Positions 1 to 8,321 of a stretch of DNA of 64,000 bases are shown in pieces (position 1 is the stretch's first letter; the number at the start of each line of letters is the position of its first letter). The DNA comes from Thalassotalea_A litorea (GTDB lineage Bacteria > Pseudomonadota > Gammaproteobacteria > Enterobacterales > Alteromonadaceae): the NCBI RefSeq assembly GCF_043642205.1, contig NZ_JBHZSG010000014.1, positions 1 to 64,000 of the forward strand, read 5' to 3'. A program made the translations under genes and the position numbers. The notes beneath the pieces were generated by a model. The model was not told the DNA's origin and ran no database searches. It saw nothing but the letters and a program-made list of their open reading frames with translations.

Positions 1-76
1 TCTCTGCAATCAAAGCCTTGCCTAAAAGCCTTTAAATTCTCACTGAGTGAGCAATAATTTAATGTGATTGGTATTA
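1..76 (-). mobile_element. MITE-like element copy A (partial, cut by window start)
   Basis: This is the terminal part of the interspersed element described at 13855-14128. It reads through the internal CTCACTGAGTGAGCAATAATTT segment and ends in TTAATGTGATTGGTA at 73, followed by TTA at 74-76, the probable target duplication. The other end lies outside the window. It sits just beyond the pit terminator. Confidence 0.75.
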
Positions 77-83
77 CTCTCAT

Positions 84-112
84 AAAAAAACCGGAGCATA
101 AGCTCCGGTTTT
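84..112 (-). terminator. Rho-independent terminator of the pit operon
   Basis: The arms AACCGGAGC (89-97) and GCTCCGGTT (102-110) pair around a 4-nt loop. Read on the minus strand, the stem is followed by a run of T. It lies about 25 bp after the pit stop codon. Confidence 0.85.
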
Positions 113-135
113 GCATGACGTGGGTAATCGCAGGG

Positions 136-1401
136 TTAGCTTAACGCCCCTTTGATCATCCAGAAGAACATAATCGATAAGGTGGCACCAACTGGCAATG
201 TGATGACCCAGGAGACCACGATATTGCGGACAACGCCCATATTAATAGCGGCAATACCGCGTGCCATACCTACACCCAAAACAGCACCAACAAGGGTTTG
301 AGTAGTTGAGATTGGCAAGCCGGTACCGGAGGCTACAACAACGGTACATGCAGCGGCTAGCTCTGCAGCGAAACCACGACTTGGGGTTAAATGCGTGATG
401 CCTTTACCTATGGTCGCAATAACGCGGTGACCAAAGATGGCAAGACCGGCAACAATACCTAGTCCGCCAAGTGGCAATATCCACCAGGCTAGCGCTGCTT
501 TTGAAGCAATTTCACCATTGCTTTCGACAATACTGACAACCGCAGCCAATGGACCGATAGCGTTTGCAACATCATTTGAACCGTGAGCGAATGCCATACA
601 ACACGCGGTAATGACCATCAATACTGCGAACACTTTCTCTACATTCACGTACTGAGCACGACGGTCGGCCTTTAGGTTTAAATCAAGGCGAGAAATAAAG
701 AACTTACCCGCTAAGGCAACCGCAAGAGCAACCGCAATTGCGTACATGTAACCTTCAACGGCTCCGATTTCCAAACCGATATGCTTCAGGCCCTTTTTGA
801 TGGTTACCAAAGATAGTACAAAACCTGCCAGGAACATGTAAAAAGGTACCCAACGTTTCGCCTGCTCTACCGGCTTGTCCGTATCAAAAATCAGTTTTTG
901 CGCACTGTTGAAGATAATGAATGCAAATACACCGGCAATCAATGGTGTGACAATCCAACTACCAATGATGCCCAGAACCTTGTCCCATGCAACCGTTTCA
1001 ACACCAACACCAATGGCAGAGAAGCCGATAATCGCGCCGACAATTGAGTGGGTGGTAGATACTGGCCAACCAAGATAAGACGCAACCAATAGCCAGGTTG
1101 CTGCAGCAAATAGCGCGGAAATCATCCCGAATACCAGTTGTTCTGGGATATCAGTAAAATAACTGGCATCTATGATGCCTTTACGTATCGTCGAGGTAAC
1201 CTCACCACCGGCCAAATAAGCACCCGCAAATTCGAAAATCATCGCGATGATGATTGCCTGTTTAATGGTTAACGCTTTCGAACCAACAGAGGTACCCATT
1301 GCATTTGCAACATCATTGGCACCAATACCCCAAGCCATAAAAAAACCAACGGCTGCGGCAACCAGAACCAACATGGTTCCATAATTAGCTAAAATATCCA
1401 T
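136..1401 (-). CDS. pit: PiT-family inorganic phosphate permease
   Basis: A 421-residue inner-membrane transporter for inorganic phosphate, probably with metal-phosphate and cation symport as in the PiT family. The family's duplicated signature is visible twice: GANDVANAMG near residue 27 and GSNDVANAIG near residue 273. The rest is about ten hydrophobic segments with a short polar loop in the middle. The start ATG is preceded by AAAGG on the minus strand. It lies 18 bp after the DUF47 gene and surely forms an operon with it, ending at the hairpin at 84-112. No Pho box was seen upstream of this pair, so it is probably the constitutive low-affinity system beside the Pho-controlled pst operon. 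Confidence 0.93.
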   Translation of the reverse strand: MDILANYGTMLVLVAAAVGFFMAWGIGANDVANAMGTSVGSKALTIKQAIIIAMIFEFAGAYLAGGEVTSTIRKGIIDASYFTDIPEQLVFGMISALFAAATWLLVASYLGWPVSTTHSIVGAIIGFSAIGVGVETVAWDKVLGIIGSWIVTPLIAGVFAFIIFNSAQKLIFDTDKPVEQAKRWVPFYMFLAGFVLSLVTIKKGLKHIGLEIGAVEGYMYAIAVALAVALAGKFFISRLDLNLKADRRAQYVNVEKVFAVLMVITACCMAFAHGSNDVANAIGPLAAVVSIVESNGEIASKAALAWWILPLGGLGIVAGLAIFGHRVIATIGKGITHLTPSRGFAAELAAACTVVVASGTGLPISTTQTLVGAVLGVGMARGIAAINMGVVRNIVVSWVITLPVGATLSIMFFWMIKGALS

Positions 1402-1419
1402 TACTACGAAACCTTTTAA

Positions 1420-2097
1420 TTATCTTGCTAACATGATTTCTAAGCGAGCGCCTACACGCTCAGCGATGTCGGCTAAGTCGCCAACCCATTCAATGATCTG
1501 GTATAAGAAGATGACATCTACCGGATTCATATCTTTTTCGATGGCTAACAGACCCTGACGCAATTTAATTTGCATAATATCTGTGTCATCTTCGATTGAG
1601 TCCAATTCATGAATCATGGTCTCAACAAAATCCAACTCTCGACCACCAAAACCGGCTTCAAGTAATTCATCCATTTCGTTTATCGCTTTGGCCGCTTGTT
1701 TAATCGCATCCAGGCAGCGCGATAAATATGCATCAAAGTCCGCGGAAAGCTCTTGAGGGATAGTAATCTTACGCCCCAGGATTCTTCCGGCAATGTCTTT
1801 CGACTTATTGGCCATTTTGTCTTGTTGGCTTACCAACTCGAGCAAATCGGTGCGTTGTACAGGCATAAAAATCCCGCCCGGAATCTCAATTCGAATCTTC
1901 CGTTTCAGCTGATCGGCATCTTTTTCCAGGTTTGAAATTTCTTTACGAATATCTTCGGCTTTGGTCCAGTCGTCATTGGCACAAGCGGAAAATAGAGATG
2001 GAAGTAATTTTGCACATTTATAAACGGTATTAACGTGCTGTTCCAGTGGTTTTAAAGGTGATTTTGCAAATACACCCAGAATGTTATTGGCAGACAT
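1420..2097 (-). CDS. DUF47/TIGR00153 family PhoU-like protein, Pit accessory
   Basis: A 225-residue, all-helical, charged cytoplasmic protein of the PhoU-related DUF47 family (TIGR00153), which is commonly encoded immediately before Pit permeases. It shows the family pattern of paired helical bundles, with acidic and Arg/Lys-rich stretches such as KDADQLKRKIRIEIPGG and DSIEDDTDIMQIKLRQG. Family members are thought to modulate or partner the adjacent Pit transporter; the mechanism is not established. It is the first gene of a two-gene operon with pit. The 5' region ahead of it carries MITE copy B, which ends about 150 bp upstream of the start codon. Confidence 0.88.
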   Translation of the reverse strand: MSANNILGVFAKSPLKPLEQHVNTVYKCAKLLPSLFSACANDDWTKAEDIRKEISNLEKDADQLKRKIRIEIPGGIFMPVQRTDLLELVSQQDKMANKSKDIAGRILGRKITIPQELSADFDAYLSRCLDAIKQAAKAINEMDELLEAGFGGRELDFVETMIHELDSIEDDTDIMQIKLRQGLLAIEKDMNPVDVIFLYQIIEWVGDLADIAERVGARLEIMLAR

Positions 2098-2247
2098 AAT
2101 GTTTCCTGCAACTTTGTTTGCTGCTTCATAAAAATCGGGGCAAATATACGCTATCTGCCCCCTATTTCAACCGTAATTATGGTTTATTGATGTAAAAAAC
2201 CCAATTATGGTTACTAAACTATCAGTTATTTTCTCATTTTCAAAATG

Positions 2248-2526
2248 TTATACCAATCACAATAAGTTTGTGCACAACTCAGAATTAGCCCAGAGGTTCA
2301 TTTACAACATAGATTTTATTGATATAGCCATTCTATATCAATGAAATCTAGGGTCGTAAATGGGCCTCTGGTTAACTCCCTGCGGGTGAGTTTTAAAGGT
2401 GTTTATCCTGCGTTACTGATTTCGGCTGTTTTTGAGAGCGGAATAACCATTCTCTGCAATCAAAGCCTTGTCTAAAAGCCTTTAAATTCTCACTGAGTGA
2501 GCAATAATTTAATGTGATTGATATTA
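2248..2526 (-). mobile_element. MITE-like element copy B with TTA target duplication
   Basis: The element body is 2251-2523 (273 bp), flanked by TTA at 2248-2250 and TTA at 2524-2526. Inverted ends are TACCAATCACAATAAG and TTTAATGTGATTGATA. The right-hand TTA, read on the minus strand, is exactly the TAA stop codon of phoU, so insertion occurred in the stop codon and the duplication kept the stop intact. Confidence 0.85.
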
Positions 2527-3231
2527 TGAGATAAACTCATCCATATCTTCCTCAGATATATGTCGTACAACTTTGCCTTTTACAAAGTAAATGACGTACT
2601 CACAAATATTCTGACAACGGTCACCGATGCGCTCCAACGCCCTCGCTGACCAGATAACGCTCATGATCGATGGTATCGAACGTGGATCTTCCATCATGTA
2701 AGTCATTAGCTGACGCATCATGGCTTCATATTCGCGATCAATTCGATCGTCGTTTTGATGCACTTTTAGCGCCGCGTCGAAGTCCATTCTTGCAAACGCA
2801 TCTAACGTATCATGCAAAGTCGATAGAACCAGACGACCAAGGTTTTCAAGATTTAGTAAAAAATCTTGCTTTTTGCCTGGGAAATTTTCCAAAGCGACTT
2901 TCGAGATCTTTTCAGCTTCATCACCGATACGTTCCAAATCGGCAATGGTCTTAATGATTGCCATAATAAGACGTAAATCGCTAGCCGCTGGTTGGCGTTT
3001 GGCAATAATGCGGGTGCATTCTTCATCTATTGATACTTCCAAGCGATTGATTTTATAATCGCTGGTCAATACTTTCTGAGCCAAATCTTCGTTGTGCTCA
3101 CTTACGGACTGCAATGCATCTTTGAGCTGCTGTTCAACCAGCCCACCCATTGTCATTACATGATTACGAACCGCTTCTAATTCCTGGTTGAACTGGCCGG
3201 ATATGTGTCTGCCAGTATTAAACTTTTCCAT
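2524..3231 (-). CDS. phoU: Phosphate signalling protein PhoU
   Basis: A 235-residue protein with two PhoU repeats, each a three-helix bundle. The metal-binding-type motifs of the family are visible, such as RIGDEAEKIS near residue 102 and RIGDRCQNICEYV near residue 201. PhoU links PstSCAB to the PhoR kinase and holds the Pho regulon off when phosphate is plentiful. It is the last gene of pstC-pstA-pstB-phoU, 18 bp after pstB. Its TAA stop at 2524-2526 coincides with the target duplication of MITE copy B. No separate terminator was seen between the stop and the element. Confidence 0.95.
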   Translation of the reverse strand: MEKFNTGRHISGQFNQELEAVRNHVMTMGGLVEQQLKDALQSVSEHNEDLAQKVLTSDYKINRLEVSIDEECTRIIAKRQPAASDLRLIMAIIKTIADLERIGDEAEKISKVALENFPGKKQDFLLNLENLGRLVLSTLHDTLDAFARMDFDAALKVHQNDDRIDREYEAMMRQLMTYMMEDPRSIPSIMSVIWSARALERIGDRCQNICEYVIYFVKGKVVRHISEEDMDEFIS

Positions 3232-3249
3232 GGGACTGTCTCCTGTCGA

Positions 3250-4074
3250 TTAACCGTAACGGCCGGTGATATAGTCTTCGGTCTTTTTCTTGGCGGGCGT
3301 GGTAAACAGTGTGTTGGTATCTGCATACTCAATCAAATCGCCCATGTACATAAATGCCGTTTGATCGCTTACACGAGCAGCCTGTTGCATATTATGGGTT
3401 ACAATAACGACCGTATATTTCTGTTTCAGGTCATTAATTAACTCTTCAATGGTTAACGTTGAAATAGGATCCAAAGCTGAAGTGGGTTCATCTAATAATA
3501 ACACCTCTGGCTCGATGGCGATTGCCCGGGCGATAACCAGACGCTGTTGCTGACCACCAGACAGACCTAAGGCACTGTCATGAATTCGGTCTTTAACTTC
3601 GTCCCACAGCGCTGCGGCACGCAATGAGCGCTCACAGGCCTCATCCAGCACACGTCGATTGTTTTGGCCAACCAGGCGCAAGCCATATACCACGTTTTCG
3701 TAAATCGACTTTGGAAACGGATTCGGACGCTGGAATACCATGCCGACTTTACGACGAAGTTGTGCAACATCGACATGCTTGGCGTAAATATTTTCGCCAT
3801 GCAACTCAATCGCACCATCTATCCGACAACTATCAACCAGATCATTCATACGGTTGATACAGCGCAGTAAGGTTGATTTACCACAACCACTCGGGCCGAT
3901 AAACGCTGTTACCTGACCTTTGGGGATTTTCATGGAAATATTCTGTAGCGCCTGCTTATCACCATAGTGTAAATTTAGGTTTTTGATTTCCAGGGCGACC
4001 TGTTCCGGTGTTAGGTTAGCGATATCCAGCCTGTCGCTATCGTTAGTTAACACTTGCGGATTTACATTAATCAT
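3250..4074 (-). CDS. pstB: Phosphate ABC transporter ATP-binding protein PstB
   Basis: A 274-residue ABC ATPase that energises high-affinity phosphate import. Visible motifs in order are the Walker A GPSGCGKST near residue 58, the Q-loop region VFQRPNPFPKSIYENV typical of PstB, the signature LSGGQQQR, the Walker B VLLLDEP and the H-loop VTHNMQQA. A roughly 30-residue N-terminal extension precedes the domain, as in many marine gammaproteobacteria. It lies 41 bp after pstA and 18 bp before phoU in the Pho-box operon. Confidence 0.96.
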   Translation of the reverse strand: MINVNPQVLTNDSDRLDIANLTPEQVALEIKNLNLHYGDKQALQNISMKIPKGQVTAFIGPSGCGKSTLLRCINRMNDLVDSCRIDGAIELHGENIYAKHVDVAQLRRKVGMVFQRPNPFPKSIYENVVYGLRLVGQNNRRVLDEACERSLRAAALWDEVKDRIHDSALGLSGGQQQRLVIARAIAIEPEVLLLDEPTSALDPISTLTIEELINDLKQKYTVVIVTHNMQQAARVSDQTAFMYMGDLIEYADTNTLFTTPAKKKTEDYITGRYG

Positions 4075-4115
4075 ATCTTTGATTCTCTGCTATTTTCTGG
4101 TACTTCAGATTCACG

Positions 4116-5750
4116 TTAGTGCTCTAAAGCACGGTATTTCTCACGTAGACGGTTACGAATCGATACCGCCGTCATGTTCAATGCGACAATAATGGTTACC
4201 AAAAGCAGCGCTGTTGCGTAAACCAGTGGCCGCGCCGCTTCTACGTTCGGACTTTGAAAACCGACATCATAGATATGGAAGCCTAAATGCATAAACTTAC
4301 GTTCTAGATGTAAAAACGGGAAGTTACCATCCAAGGGTAACGTCGGTGCCATTTTCACAACACCAACCAACATCAAAGGTGCCACCTCACCCGCAGCTCG
4401 GGCAATGGCCAAAATGATACCGGTCATAATCGCTGGACTGGCAATGGGTAAAATAATCCGCCATAGGGTTTCGGCTTTGGTTGCTCCTAAAGCCAGCGAA
4501 CCATGGCGCATCGAAGAAGGAATTCGTGCCAGACCTTCTTCGGTAGAAACGATAACGACGGGTAGCGTCAGAATGGCCAGGGTAATTGCAGACCACAGTA
4601 CCCCTGGAGAACCGAAAGTTGGACTTGGCAAAGATTCGGGATAGAAAATTTGGTCCAATGAACCACCAACCATATAAACGAAAAATCCCAGACCAAATAC
4701 GCCGTATACGATTGACGGCACACCTGCGAGGTTAATTACCGCGATACGCAGCAGTTTAGTAAAAGCATTATTACCGGCATACTCATGCAGGTAAATCGCC
4801 GCAACTACCCCTAAAGGTGATACGATCACCGTCATTAGCAATACCATCAGTACGGTTCCGAATATCGCGGGAAATACACCACCCTCAGTATTCGCTTCGC
4901 GAGGATCATTGCCGATAAAGTTACCAATTTGATGCAAGAACTGACCTAACTTACCAAACAATCCCAACTGATTATTGAAGGTAATTTGCAGCACCTGTTC
5001 GAGATTAATATCGATGACTTGTCCATCCATCGCCCGAACCACAATTTTGTCACGTTGCACATCCTGTCGCAGCTTGTTCAGGCTAGCCTCGAGCTCGTTA
5101 TATTGATTCGCAAGCTCTGTACGACGCTGTTCAAAATTCGATTTAACGGATGCGGTTAACGTACCGTCTAGTTCAGCTTTTCGTTCATTTAAACGAATGC
5201 GTTCAAGCTCATAATTAATGGCACCGATATCGACGCTTTGTAATTGTTCAATGTCTTCTTGTAAGTCACTGACGCGATCAATAAAGTCTTCTAATTGCGC
5301 TCGTTCTACCGGTTTACCGTCCATATAAACCTGTTCGATAAAACCGTAAAAGTTACCATTGGTGCGTCGTTCAATCACCACAACATCGTCGGGTTGACTT
5401 CGTTTTTGCACCATAGGCTCGAGTACCCAGCGAAAATCGAGGCTTACCAGCTCACGGTTACCGGTTTTTACTAAGTAACGTTCAACCGTTTCGGCATCAC
5501 CAATATCGACATTTTTATTATTCAACTGGCTGGCAGGAATACGCTCGGTTTCATAGATCTCACCAATAACAACCGATGTCTGCCCCTGAACGTCACGTAA
5601 TTCGAATTGATGGATCTGAGAGGGCCAAAAGTACGACAAGCCTCTTGACGCAATCAAGAATAGTAAACCAACCACAGATATTAAGCTGATACTAACGCCT
5701 GCAGCGGATAACCATACCCAGGGAGAACCAGATTTAAACCATGTTTTCAT
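4116..5750 (-). CDS. pstA: Phosphate ABC transporter permease PstA, long form
   Basis: A 544-residue permease, nearly twice the roughly 300 residues of E. coli PstA. The N-terminal half holds one membrane segment (about residues 13-35), a periplasmic region and a Glu/Arg/Lys-rich stretch (about 155-240) that should form a coiled coil. The C-terminal part (about 290-535) is the usual six-segment BPD_transp_1 domain, with the EAA-like motif SLALGATKAETLWRIILP for docking on PstB. It follows pstC by 22 bp, and AGGA precedes its ATG. The long N-terminus is typical of a DUF3333-containing PstA subgroup; its role is unknown. Confidence 0.93.
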   Translation of the reverse strand: MKTWFKSGSPWVWLSAAGVSISLISVVGLLFLIASRGLSYFWPSQIHQFELRDVQGQTSVVIGEIYETERIPASQLNNKNVDIGDAETVERYLVKTGNRELVSLDFRWVLEPMVQKRSQPDDVVVIERRTNGNFYGFIEQVYMDGKPVERAQLEDFIDRVSDLQEDIEQLQSVDIGAINYELERIRLNERKAELDGTLTASVKSNFEQRRTELANQYNELEASLNKLRQDVQRDKIVVRAMDGQVIDINLEQVLQITFNNQLGLFGKLGQFLHQIGNFIGNDPREANTEGGVFPAIFGTVLMVLLMTVIVSPLGVVAAIYLHEYAGNNAFTKLLRIAVINLAGVPSIVYGVFGLGFFVYMVGGSLDQIFYPESLPSPTFGSPGVLWSAITLAILTLPVVIVSTEEGLARIPSSMRHGSLALGATKAETLWRIILPIASPAIMTGIILAIARAAGEVAPLMLVGVVKMAPTLPLDGNFPFLHLERKFMHLGFHIYDVGFQSPNVEAARPLVYATALLLVTIIVALNMTAVSIRNRLREKYRALEH

Positions 5751-5772
5751 CGTTAAAATTCCTACTTAAACA

Positions 5773-8004
5773 CTACAGAGAGCTGTACTTATCACGCAAG
5801 CGCTGACGTACAAACTCAGCCAAGGTGTTAAAGACAAAGGTGAAAACAAACAACACGAAAGCAGCAAGGAACAAGATTCGATAATGAGAACTGCCCACTT
5901 CAGATTCCGGCATTTCTACGGCAATGTTTGCCGACAAGGTACGCATTCCCTGGAATATACTCCAGTCGATCACCGGGGTATTACCGGTTGCCATTAGCAC
6001 GATCATGGTTTCGCCAACGGCTCGGCCAAGGCCCATCATAACCGCTGAAAAAATCCCCGGACTGGCGGTAAGCAATACCACTTTAACCAAGGTTTGCCAT
6101 TGCGTAGCCCCCAGAGCCAATGACCCGGAAGTTAAATGTTTAGGAACACTGAAAATTGCATCTTCAGCCATAGAAAAAATCGTTGGTATGACCGCAAATC
6201 CCATCGCAATACCAACGACCAGAGCGTTGCGTTGGTCAAAATCAAAGCCTAAATCGTTGGTAATGTATTTACGCATATCGCCGCCAAACCATGCGGTTTC
6301 AACGACAGGCGACAGAGAGAATGCCAACATGGCCGCCAGAATCAAGATCGGTAAAACAATCAACGGCGCAAATGTTTCCGGCAGAATAAGTTTGATATTG
6401 TTAGGGAGCTTATACCAGGCAAATGCCGTGACAAAGGTTGCTAAAGGCAAAAAGATAAGTAACAGAAATACCGCTGGCAGGTATTCTTCAATCAAGGGAG
6501 CCAACCAAAGACCGGCCAGGAACCCGAGAATTACCGTTGGTAACGCTTCCATTAATTCAATGGTCGGCTTTACCGTGCGACGCATCATTGGCGGCATAAA
6601 ATATGCGGTATAAATGGCTGCAGCCAGTGCGATAGGTACTGCAAAAAGCATCGCGTAAAGTGCGGCTTTCATGGTACCAAAAGAAATTGGTACTAACGAA
6701 AATTTAGCTTCAAAGTCATCCGAACCGGATGTCGACTGCCAAATGTATGCGGGTTCAGGATATCCCTCATACCAGACTTCCTGCCAAAGGGCTGACCAGG
6801 TAACTTCCGGGTGTTCGTTGTGAACCGTTAACAGTTCCAACTGCCCGTCACTGCTAAGCACCAAACCATTGGCACGTGGGGCTATGGCAAACAGTTGCTG
6901 GTCCGAATCCAGCATTGGTCCTTGCCACAATTTTGCTTCGCTGGTGGTATAGAAAAGTCCAGCCTGCCCGGTTGGCGTTACCGTAAAAAAGCTCTTGCGA
7001 TAACGTTCGGGATAGATGTTGGTAATGGCTTCGTCGGTACTGGCGTCAAAGCTTCGAATTTGTTGAAATTCACGACCATCCTGACTGGCAACTTCAAACC
7101 ATTGCAAGACCTTACCGCTATCGGTACCAAATAGAATCGAACTGCTGCCCGACAATAACGTCATTGCGGTTATATTCGTTTGTGCTTCAATTACCGGGTT
7201 AAACTGGCCTTTCATTGGCACATCCCAGTCGTCATCCAACTCATATACCGACACATTATTGTCAATGGCAATAACGCCCAGTGACATATCCGGTGTTACT
7301 TGCATGAAGTCAATCGTATCAATACCTTCCTGAATCAATTGATACTCTGATGAAAACTCTGGGTCATAATTAAAATCATCTTCAGCAAGCAAAGAGGTTT
7401 TAATGAGTCGTTGGTCTTGGGTAAGCGCAATGATTACCGCTTTTTCTTCATTCATCACAAAAGAAAAAGATTTGATTGCGGTTTCATCTTCATCGATATA
7501 GATAGGCTCTTCACCGAGCGGGTAACGAACCGCGGGGTTCATCATTCGCTTATCACCATCAAAAGATACGACAAACGAAGGTTCAACCACTTTAATGGCG
7601 CCATCCGTAGTTAATAAAACATATTGGTTTGCCGTTGTTGCCTGAATCTCTTGCAAGCTTTCGCCCTCAGACAAAATCGATTCAGTTAATAGCCGCTCAC
7701 CAACCTCATGTTCATTATTGGCCTGCAACTGGTAGAAAGACATTTCCCCCGATTCACTAAATTGAAATCCGATTTCTTTAAGTTCATCAACACCCACAGC
7801 CACAGTTTTTCCACTTTCTATCAGTTGGATATTGGCTTCAGGGGTTATGCTGGCAGATTCAAAAATTGGCTTAATGACATAAACCAAATACATAAAGATA
7901 AGCACTAAGGTGAATAACACACTAACGCCACCGGCGGAGATAAGCCAACGGGCTAAGGTGTTTTTCAATTGCCTTGGATCAAAAGCTTTAGCGGAAACTG
8001 TCAC
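5773..8004 (-). CDS. pstC: Phosphate ABC transporter permease PstC, long form
   Basis: A 743-residue permease, versus about 320 in E. coli. After one N-terminal membrane segment (about 21-45) comes a roughly 390-residue non-membrane region with beta-propeller-like repeats. The transport domain starts near residue 445 and carries SLALGATQWQTLVKVVLL, the EAA-like loop that contacts PstB. The start is a GTG at 8002-8004 with GAAGG seven bases upstream; an ATG slightly further upstream runs straight into a stop. This is the first gene of pstCAB-phoU behind the Pho box at 8052-8080. The usual preceding gene, pstS, is absent, so the phosphate-binding protein must be encoded elsewhere. Confidence 0.93.
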   Translation of the reverse strand: MTVSAKAFDPRQLKNTLARWLISAGGVSVLFTLVLIFMYLVYVIKPIFESASITPEANIQLIESGKTVAVGVDELKEIGFQFSESGEMSFYQLQANNEHEVGERLLTESILSEGESLQEIQATTANQYVLLTTDGAIKVVEPSFVVSFDGDKRMMNPAVRYPLGEEPIYIDEDETAIKSFSFVMNEEKAVIIALTQDQRLIKTSLLAEDDFNYDPEFSSEYQLIQEGIDTIDFMQVTPDMSLGVIAIDNNVSVYELDDDWDVPMKGQFNPVIEAQTNITAMTLLSGSSSILFGTDSGKVLQWFEVASQDGREFQQIRSFDASTDEAITNIYPERYRKSFFTVTPTGQAGLFYTTSEAKLWQGPMLDSDQQLFAIAPRANGLVLSSDGQLELLTVHNEHPEVTWSALWQEVWYEGYPEPAYIWQSTSGSDDFEAKFSLVPISFGTMKAALYAMLFAVPIALAAAIYTAYFMPPMMRRTVKPTIELMEALPTVILGFLAGLWLAPLIEEYLPAVFLLLIFLPLATFVTAFAWYKLPNNIKLILPETFAPLIVLPILILAAMLAFSLSPVVETAWFGGDMRKYITNDLGFDFDQRNALVVGIAMGFAVIPTIFSMAEDAIFSVPKHLTSGSLALGATQWQTLVKVVLLTASPGIFSAVMMGLGRAVGETMIVLMATGNTPVIDWSIFQGMRTLSANIAVEMPESEVGSSHYRILFLAAFVLFVFTFVFNTLAEFVRQRLRDKYSSL

Positions 8005-8046
8005 GTTTAAACCTTCATAGCGACTTGTAAATTATTATGGGTTGGG

Positions 8047-8080
8047 ATTATAAGACAGAAATATGACAGTTTTGTTACAG
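8047..8080 (-). promoter_or_regulatory. Pho box with -10 element of the pst operon
   Basis: On the minus strand three heptamers follow one another with 4-bp spacing: CTGTAAC (8080-8074), CTGTCAT (8069-8063) and CTGTCTT (8058-8052). They are directly followed by TATAAT at 8052-8047. This is the 11-bp-period layout of PhoB sites, which replace the -35 element. It lies about 45 bp before the pstC GTG. Confidence 0.92.
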
Positions 8081-8267
8081 GGTAAATTTAATTATTAAAA
8101 ACTGCTCTCCATAACGTGTCAGGCTATGCCTGCAAGCGTTCAAAGACACTGAAAAACACATGACTGTGGCTGCCGTAATAAAACGGCTAACACATAATTT
8201 CCAGATAATATGATGGCAAGCAATCAGGTATGCTCCCTCCCCCTTTTGACGCCAAAACAGTTGACAT

Positions 8268-8295
8268 AAAAAAGAGCACGAAATGTGCTCTTTTT
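8268..8295 (-). terminator. Rho-independent terminator after ppc
   Basis: The arms AAAAAGAGCAC and GTGCTCTTTTT pair around GAAAT. Read on the minus strand, the stem ends in T residues about 27 bp after the ppc stop. The A/T runs on both sides could also stop transcription from the other direction. Confidence 0.85.
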
Positions 8296-8321
8296 AACAG
8301 TAGCGAACCCATCATTGGGTG

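Noticed and set aside
5924..6613. A 229-codon open frame on the plus strand inside pstC
   Set aside because: It is antisense to a clear permease domain, has no ribosome-binding site and shows no recognisable protein features.
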